Source: an uncultured Eubacteriales bacterium (GTDB lineage: Bacteria > Bacillota > Clostridia > Lachnospirales > Lachnospiraceae). Taken from it: a DNA stretch of 64,000 nucleotides. Position 1 is the stretch's first letter. Each line of letters opens with the position of its first letter. The stretch spans positions 1-64,000 of the forward strand of contig CASFBK010000002.1 in the NCBI GenBank assembly GCA_949292785.1. The letters run 5' to 3'. The translations under genes were made by a program, and so were the position numbers. The notes beneath the pieces are model-generated. The model was not told the origin of the DNA. It saw only the letters and a program-made list of their open reading frames with translations, and did no database searches. Positions 59,210 through 64,000 of the stretch are shown in pieces.

Positions 59210-60172
59210 TCATCGTACAGCCTTTTTAAACTCCGTTATATTACCCGTAGACAGCGAAGACACAGAATCACTTTCTTCCCGTACAATATAAATAGGTCTT
59301 TTCTTATTTTCCAGATAATCCTTAGAAAGATATTGCCCCAAAATAAATACCATAAGCATTTGCAGACTGCCTAAAAATATCATAATAGCAGTTACCATGA
59401 GCCATGTCTTTGGATGAAAAACCGTGGTAACTCCAAGCCCTGCCGAAATCAACAGGAGGATAAGCCCTAAGACACCCGGAATTTTCAAGGGAGCCGTGGA
59501 AAAAGAAAGTATTCCGTCAAAAGCATAGGAGAACAGGCTTTTTATATTCCACTTGGTCTTTCCGGCAGCACGCTCTACGTTGTGGAATTCCACCCATTTT
59601 GTCTCAAATCCCACAAAAGAGAAAATACCCTTGGTATAACGGTTATATTCCTTCATTTCCAAAATGGCATTCACCATGCGGCGGTTCATCATACGGAAAT
59701 CTCCGGCGCCGTCGCTCATGTTCAGGTGGGTCATTTTCTGAATCACATGGTAAAAGCTTTTGGAAAGAAAACTGCGCAAGAAGCCATCCCCTTCTCTGCC
59801 GACACGCTTTCCGGCACAGCAGTCATACCCTTCGGCGGAAACTGCCTGATACATGGCAGGAAGCAGTGCAGGCGGATGCTGCAAATCTGCATCCATAATT
59901 ACGCAGTAGTCTCCGGTGGCTTCGGTAAGGCCCGCATACATGGCGGCTTCTTTTCCAAAATTGCGGGAAAAGGATATGTATTTGCAGCACCCATCCTGAT
60001 AAGACAAAAGCCGCAGAATATCTAAGGTATGGTCCTTGCTTCCGTCATCAATGAAAATAAATTCATAAGGGGTTTGCTCTATGGCACTGACAATCTTTTT
60101 CGTTTCCTGATAAAAGGCAGGAAGTACCTCTTCTTCGTTAAAACACGGAACAATAATGCTGATTTTATTCAT
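59210..60172 (-). CDS. Family 2 glycosyltransferase (GtrB/polyprenyl-phosphate type)
   Basis: A 320-aa bactoprenyl-phosphate glycosyltransferase. The N-terminal GT2 domain has ISIIVPCFNEEEVLPAFY, FIDDGSKDHT and MDADLQHPP (DxD), and QHPP is typical of GtrB/DPM1-like enzymes. Two C-terminal membrane segments lie at about residues 225-250 and 258-285. The start at 60172 has AGGAGT 8 nt before. It would charge a lipid carrier with a sugar used in envelope glycosylation together with the overlapping GtrA-like flippase. Confidence 0.9.
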   Translation of the reverse strand: MNKISIIVPCFNEEEVLPAFYQETKKIVSAIEQTPYEFIFIDDGSKDHTLDILRLLSYQDGCCKYISFSRNFGKEAAMYAGLTEATGDYCVIMDADLQHPPALLPAMYQAVSAEGYDCCAGKRVGREGDGFLRSFLSKSFYHVIQKMTHLNMSDGAGDFRMMNRRMVNAILEMKEYNRYTKGIFSFVGFETKWVEFHNVERAAGKTKWNIKSLFSYAFDGILSFSTAPLKIPGVLGLILLLISAGLGVTTVFHPKTWLMVTAIMIFLGSLQMLMVFILGQYLSKDYLENKKRPIYIVREESDSVSSLSTGNITEFKKAVR

Positions 60173-60587
60173 GGCGAACAACTCCTTTCACAAAAATATG
60201 GCATTTACAAATCGCATAATTTCCAATAATCGTTACCACACTTACTGCAAGCTTTGAAAGCATTGGCGCCAATTCCATCTGCTGAATAAAGCAAAACAGC
60301 AGAAGATTTTCCAAAAGCAGGGTAAGAAAGCGCATGGACACGAAGGAAAAGGCCTCCTGTAATACATGGTTTTTGGAATGAAAGACCATCTTGCGGTTGA
60401 CAATATAGGCAAAAGCAACTGCAAATATCCAGGCGATGGTATTGGCTGTCAGGTAGTTCTGGTTCAAATGCAGGAACAAAAGGTACACCACATAGTTTAC
60501 GGCTGTGGTAGCGGCTCCGGTAATGCCGTATCGGAGAAGCTCCTGCAAAGATTCTTTTTTCAAAAAGTATATTACAAAGTGTTTCAT
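60165..60587 (-). CDS. GtrA-family flippase-like membrane protein
   Basis: A 140-aa protein with four membrane segments and the family motifs LRYGITGAATTAVNYVVYLL and FAYIVNRKMVF. The start at 60587 has AGAGGAA 8 nt before. It overlaps both the preceding YfhO gene (4 bp) and the following glycosyltransferase, so the three are one transcript. It probably translocates lipid-linked sugar. Confidence 0.9.
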   Translation of the reverse strand: MKHFVIYFLKKESLQELLRYGITGAATTAVNYVVYLLFLHLNQNYLTANTIAWIFAVAFAYIVNRKMVFHSKNHVLQEAFSFVSMRFLTLLLENLLLFCFIQQMELAPMLSKLAVSVVTIIGNYAICKCHIFVKGVVRHE

Positions 60588-63079
60588 ATCGTGTTCCTCT
60601 TTTCTCTTTCTAGTAAAATAAAAAATAATATAAAGCATATAAGGCTTAAGAAAATGCCGGCATTTTTTCCGGGCGGAGAGTAAAAAAGAATAACTTCATG
60701 CTCGCCTTCTGTTAGTGGAAAGCCTACAAAGCCTTCATTGATATTTTCTATCGTAACCCGTTTTCCATCCGCATAAGCCTGATAACCTGGTCGGTAGGGC
60801 AGGGAGGTTACGAAATAGCCATCCTGTTCTAGCGTTGCAGTGCCCTGTAAGATGGCATTGCCCTTGTTGGTATCAGATGAAAAAGGAATCACACTGTCAT
60901 TTCCAATGCAATCCGGGTCAGCCACGTAGGCGTGTATATTGAAAATAGAATAGGTTCCCTTTGAAAAAGTAATATTTAGCTCTGTCAGTCCTCCCGCATC
61001 GGAAAGAAAATAGGTAAAACAATGATTGTTATTCGGATAGGGAGCGTTCTTTCCCGACAACTTGTTGCGTGTTCCGTTGATGTCAATGGTTACCTCATTT
61101 CCCTTTGGTGATGATACATCAAAAAATAAAATCAGGATTTTATTTTTGATATCATCCCTTAGTGGAAGTGTGACAGAGGATTCTTCTTTAGAAGAAAAGG
61201 AATAGCTGTCCTCCCAGCTCTGTGCTATGGGTGTGATTCCTTTTGGCAACGTGACAGTATCATCTATCGTACCAAAAGAGGGTGACTTGTCTGGTACTAC
61301 GGTCCGATTGGTCAGAGCCATCAGATTATAAGGAAATTCCAATTCCTCATAAGCCTTTTGAGACATCAGGCTGGTACTGGTATAGGCAATAGGAAGCACA
61401 TCAGGATTTTCCGCAATAACGGCACCGGATTCAGCGGTCCTTGTGGCAGTAAGCACTGCATAACCAAGAGGCAGATAATTCTCCCGGGTCTGGATGTAAC
61501 GAATCCCCATCAGATAAGAAAAGAAGGGATTGGCATCTGTCATCAACGCCACCCGATTGCGAATCCGAATGGGGTTACGCACTGTCTGATAGAAAAAATC
61601 GGCGTAGTCACTGTTCATTACAGAAGAATACAGGTTGGTACTTCCCATGCTCCAAGGGGCAGTCAGATTTACCGTAGAAAACGGCGTAGTCAGGTAGTCA
61701 AAACGGTAATTTTCATCCAGTGACAAACGCTTTAATTCCTCCTTGAAAAACAGCTCCTGTCGGTCATCAGAGACACTTATGTAAGTTTCCGTCTGATTGA
61801 CTGTGAAGAATACCAGAACAGGAAAAACAGCAAGTATTACATAACACAGCGGAAAAGCATAGCAAACTTTCAACTGCGGTTTCTTTCGATTATCTATCAG
61901 ATGACACACCAGAAATCCGCCTGCCATCAGAAGAAAGTCCAGAAGAATCACAGCAGTCCGGTCATAAAAGAGCGCAGGAACCAGGCAGCATGCCAGCAGC
62001 GGCAGGCTGTGGCGGAGCTTTTGATGATGTAGTTCTTCCAACGTCTGTACGCAGAGCAGTAGAAAGAGCGGCACCAGTGGAATCAGCACCTTATAGCGTA
62101 TATACAAAAATCCGCTCAATACATAAGGAATAACGTTCAAGGTCAGACACAGCATCAGCAGAATTCCAAGAATACGCGTGGATTTACGCCGGATGCTTAA
62201 CAGCAGCGTATACAGACATAGAAGAGTCAGCCCACAGCTATAGCCACTATATAACAAGGAACTCATAGAGAGATTTCCCGAGAAAATTTCACTGATTTTA
62301 GCAGGTGTACCGGCATCTTTCCGGTTAGAAAGCAGAGTCAGTGCCGTAGGAAACAGCAGAACTGCCGCCATGCCGATGGATAAAAGGACAGCCCCGGCGA
62401 ATCTACCAAACAATGCTCCAAAACGCCTGCTTTTAAAACAGTTCCCCGAAAGGGAATAACTGTGTAAAAAGTACAACAGGCACACAAAAAGGGCGGCAAC
62501 AGCGAAGTAAAAGCTGTGCAGATACAGTAAAAACAGCGAGAAAATCAAAAGTCCGGTTGTTCTTTTTTGGAGCATCCGGTCAATCCCAAGGAGTGCCAGA
62601 AACAAAAAGGGCAGATAGTTCACAAACATAATCTGGTGATGCGCCTGATAGGTAAATCCGCCGCAACTAAAAAGCAGTGCGCCCAGGAATGCAAAAAAGG
62701 GAGCAGAAACATGGCGTTTCAGCCAGATATAGCATAAATTTATAGCTGTAATCATTTCCAAAATGGCGTAGGTGGAAATAATATATTTCATAGGAATTTC
62801 CGGCAGAAGAAAGGAAATCAGCACATCCGGTCTTAAAAATCCATAATAAGAAATATCATAAATATTGCTGCCGCCGCCAAGTAAGGTGTAGTCCGGAAAA
62901 ATTCGTCCGGTCTCATAAAAAATCTGGCGAAATTGTTCCGCTAACGCCACATGCTGGCTGAACCAGTCTCCTTCCGAGCCATAGATACAGCCGGATGGAA
63001 TGGTAAATATTAGGAACAAAATAAAAATCAGGGTCAGCAGACAGGGGTAAAAAAATTTTGCCTGAAACAGTTTTTTCAT
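60584..63079 (-). CDS. YfhO-family membrane glycosyltransferase-like protein
   Basis: An 831-aa protein. A long N-terminal part with about 12 membrane segments (residues 1-430) includes GSEGDWFSQHVALAEQF near the first external loop. An extracellular beta-rich part (about 440-800) follows. The ending has PGYQAYADGKRVTIENINEG and a final membrane segment, as in YfhO proteins. The family takes part in glycosylation of lipoteichoic acid or other surface polymers. The overlaps with gtrA and the glycosyltransferase gene support this. Confidence 0.88.
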   Translation of the reverse strand: MKKLFQAKFFYPCLLTLIFILFLIFTIPSGCIYGSEGDWFSQHVALAEQFRQIFYETGRIFPDYTLLGGGSNIYDISYYGFLRPDVLISFLLPEIPMKYIISTYAILEMITAINLCYIWLKRHVSAPFFAFLGALLFSCGGFTYQAHHQIMFVNYLPFLFLALLGIDRMLQKRTTGLLIFSLFLLYLHSFYFAVAALFVCLLYFLHSYSLSGNCFKSRRFGALFGRFAGAVLLSIGMAAVLLFPTALTLLSNRKDAGTPAKISEIFSGNLSMSSLLYSGYSCGLTLLCLYTLLLSIRRKSTRILGILLMLCLTLNVIPYVLSGFLYIRYKVLIPLVPLFLLLCVQTLEELHHQKLRHSLPLLACCLVPALFYDRTAVILLDFLLMAGGFLVCHLIDNRKKPQLKVCYAFPLCYVILAVFPVLVFFTVNQTETYISVSDDRQELFFKEELKRLSLDENYRFDYLTTPFSTVNLTAPWSMGSTNLYSSVMNSDYADFFYQTVRNPIRIRNRVALMTDANPFFSYLMGIRYIQTRENYLPLGYAVLTATRTAESGAVIAENPDVLPIAYTSTSLMSQKAYEELEFPYNLMALTNRTVVPDKSPSFGTIDDTVTLPKGITPIAQSWEDSYSFSSKEESSVTLPLRDDIKNKILILFFDVSSPKGNEVTIDINGTRNKLSGKNAPYPNNNHCFTYFLSDAGGLTELNITFSKGTYSIFNIHAYVADPDCIGNDSVIPFSSDTNKGNAILQGTATLEQDGYFVTSLPYRPGYQAYADGKRVTIENINEGFVGFPLTEGEHEVILFYSPPGKNAGIFLSLICFILFFILLEREKRNTI

Positions 63080-63218
63080 AAGTAAGTCCTCCCAAATGTG
63101 TCATATGTATCATATTCAGATCTGACGTTGAAAAGAAGTATAGCAGTTATTTCTTAAAATGCTCCCTAAGGAAATCTAAAGAATTCTTAAGAAACTCCGA
63201 TTTTTTTCTGAATTAGTG

Positions 63219-63224
63219 TATAAT
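63219..63224 (+). promoter_or_regulatory. Likely -10 box for the response-regulator gene
   Basis: TATAAT about 100 bp before the start codon; no good -35 match is visible, which would suit an activator-dependent promoter. The gap 63080-63325 also holds the divergent yfhO upstream region. Confidence 0.4.
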
Positions 63225-63325
63225 GTGCGTATGGCAATGAGCAGTGCCTCCCGAACGTGCGCTGCAAAGTAGTGGAATACGAAAGATAATATCTAATGGT
63301 AACAAGTAAACACGGAGAGAAAATT

Positions 63326-64000
63326 ATGAGCGAAACATCAAGAATTCTAATCGTAGATGACAATAGTGAGATTCGGGAAGTTATCAATATCCTGTTATCC
63401 GGCGAAGGCTATGAAGTATCAGAAGCCGGGAATGGAGCCGAAGCCTTAGAAAAGATTCGTCAGGAGGAATACGACCTGATTATCTTAGATGTCATGATGC
63501 CGGGATTAAACGGCTATCAGACCTGCATGGAGATTCGGAAAAACAGCAATGCCCCGGTATTGTTTTTAAGTGCAAGGTCTCAGGTTGAGGATAAAACCAT
63601 GGGATTTTCCAGTGGAGGTGATGATTATCTGCCAAAACCATTTTCCTATAATGAGCTGGTGGGAAGAGTAAAGGCATTGATGCGCCGCTATCAGGTCTAT
63701 AAGGGAAAAGAGCAATCTCCCGGAGAAGAAACACCGCAAAAAACAGAAAAAGTAATAGAACTACCAGGACTTCGGATTGAGAAGAATCAGGAACAGGTAT
63801 TTCGGGATGGTACGAAGCTGGAGCTTACCGATATAGAATTTTCGATTTTATGTCTGCTGGCAGAACATCGGGGACAGATATTCTCAGCCCAGAGGATTTA
63901 TGAGAGTATCTGGCAGGAGAGCTATTACTACGGGGCAGCGAATACGGTGATGGTACATATCCGCAATCTCAGGGGGAAGATAGAAAAGGACGCCCATAAC
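63326..64000 (+). CDS. OmpR/PhoB-family response regulator (partial, runs off the window)
   Basis: The frame is open from ATG 63326 (CGGAGAGA before it) to the window end, 225 codons without a stop. Residues about 6-118 are a receiver domain: acidic pair DDN, phospho-acceptor Asp in LIILDVMMPG, Thr/Ser in LFLSARS and Lys in LPKPFS. After a short linker, a winged-helix DNA-binding domain begins near residue 150 (ELTDIEFSILCLLAEHRGQ, NTVMVHIRNLRGKIE). A sensor kinase gene probably follows outside the window. Confidence 0.92.
   Translation, partial: MSETSRILIVDDNSEIREVINILLSGEGYEVSEAGNGAEALEKIRQEEYDLIILDVMMPGLNGYQTCMEIRKNSNAPVLFLSARSQVEDKTMGFSSGGDDYLPKPFSYNELVGRVKALMRRYQVYKGKEQSPGEETPQKTEKVIELPGLRIEKNQEQVFRDGTKLELTDIEFSILCLLAEHRGQIFSAQRIYESIWQESYYYGAANTVMVHIRNLRGKIEKDAHN

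Noticed and set aside
1-64000. CRISPR array, tRNA or rRNA genes, prophage or IS transposase
   Set aside because: None was recognised on either strand: no regularly spaced repeats, no cloverleaf-like or rRNA sequence, and no transposase or phage structural frames.

Overview
The window looks like a chromosome segment of a strictly anaerobic, moderately AT-rich Firmicute, most likely a Lachnospiraceae-type gut Clostridium. Reasons are the AGGAGG-type ribosome binding sites, TTGACA/TATAAT promoters, B12-binding and sulfatase-maturase-type radical SAM proteins, an [FeFe]-hydrogenase-like protein, fermentative L-lactate dehydrogenases, an ECF transporter core and the rplM-rpsI order. No species call is made. 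No tRNA, rRNA, CRISPR array or intact insertion sequence was recognised.

Layout. 1-14.6 kb is ordinary core genome: ArsR regulator, B12/radical SAM protein, endonuclease III, a DnaQ-like exonuclease, a VanW-domain wall protein, an AIR-synthase-like protein, Lrp regulator with aminotransferase, TrmL, EcfA1-EcfA2-EcfT, TruA, and L13/S9 ribosomal proteins. 14.6-22.9 kb holds an inverted-repeat element pair, a LysR/TauE/anSME-like group, a HAD phosphatase, an L-lactate dehydrogenase, a cupin, and a MarR / cytidylate-kinase-like unit.

21.7-38.4 kb is a nucleobase-catabolism island. It contains a PucR regulator, a class III aminotransferase, an iron alcohol dehydrogenase, an NMT1/THI5-type ABC importer, dihydropyrimidinase, a PreA-type dihydropyrimidine dehydrogenase, an N-carbamoyl-amino-acid hydrolase, a cytidylate-kinase-like protein, an [FeFe]-hydrogenase-like protein, guanine deaminase and a xanthine/uracil permease. 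Together these can take uracil through dihydrouracil, ureidopropionate, beta-alanine and malonate semialdehyde to 3-hydroxypropionate. Two points stand out. The PreA protein carries the N-terminal Fe-S domain of PreT/DPD but no FAD or NAD(P)H domain, and no PreT is encoded nearby; the hydrogenase-like gene sits in the same gene string. The importer's binding protein appears circularly permuted.

38.6-45.6 kb is a maltodextrin locus (LacI regulator, MalEFG-type importer, GH13 enzyme, second L-lactate dehydrogenase).

45.7-58.3 kb is a second nitrogen-compound catabolic island: zinc alcohol dehydrogenase, urea/amide-type ABC importer (UrtABCDE-like), nitrilase-family amidohydrolase, another cytidylate-kinase-like protein, a DASS carboxylate transporter, enamidase, an amino-acid-synthesis-family protein, a 2-(hydroxymethyl)glutarate dehydrogenase-like enzyme and a LysR regulator. 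Enamidase and the dehydrogenase are the middle two steps of Eubacterium barkeri nicotinate fermentation, here without the other pathway genes and joined to an importer and a carboxylate carrier. I rate this island and the NAD(P)H-module-less PreA locus as the best candidates for undescribed biology.

58.4-64 kb contains a HigBA-type toxin-antitoxin pair, a yfhO-gtrA-gtrB-like envelope glycosylation operon, and the start of an OmpR-family response regulator that runs off the window.
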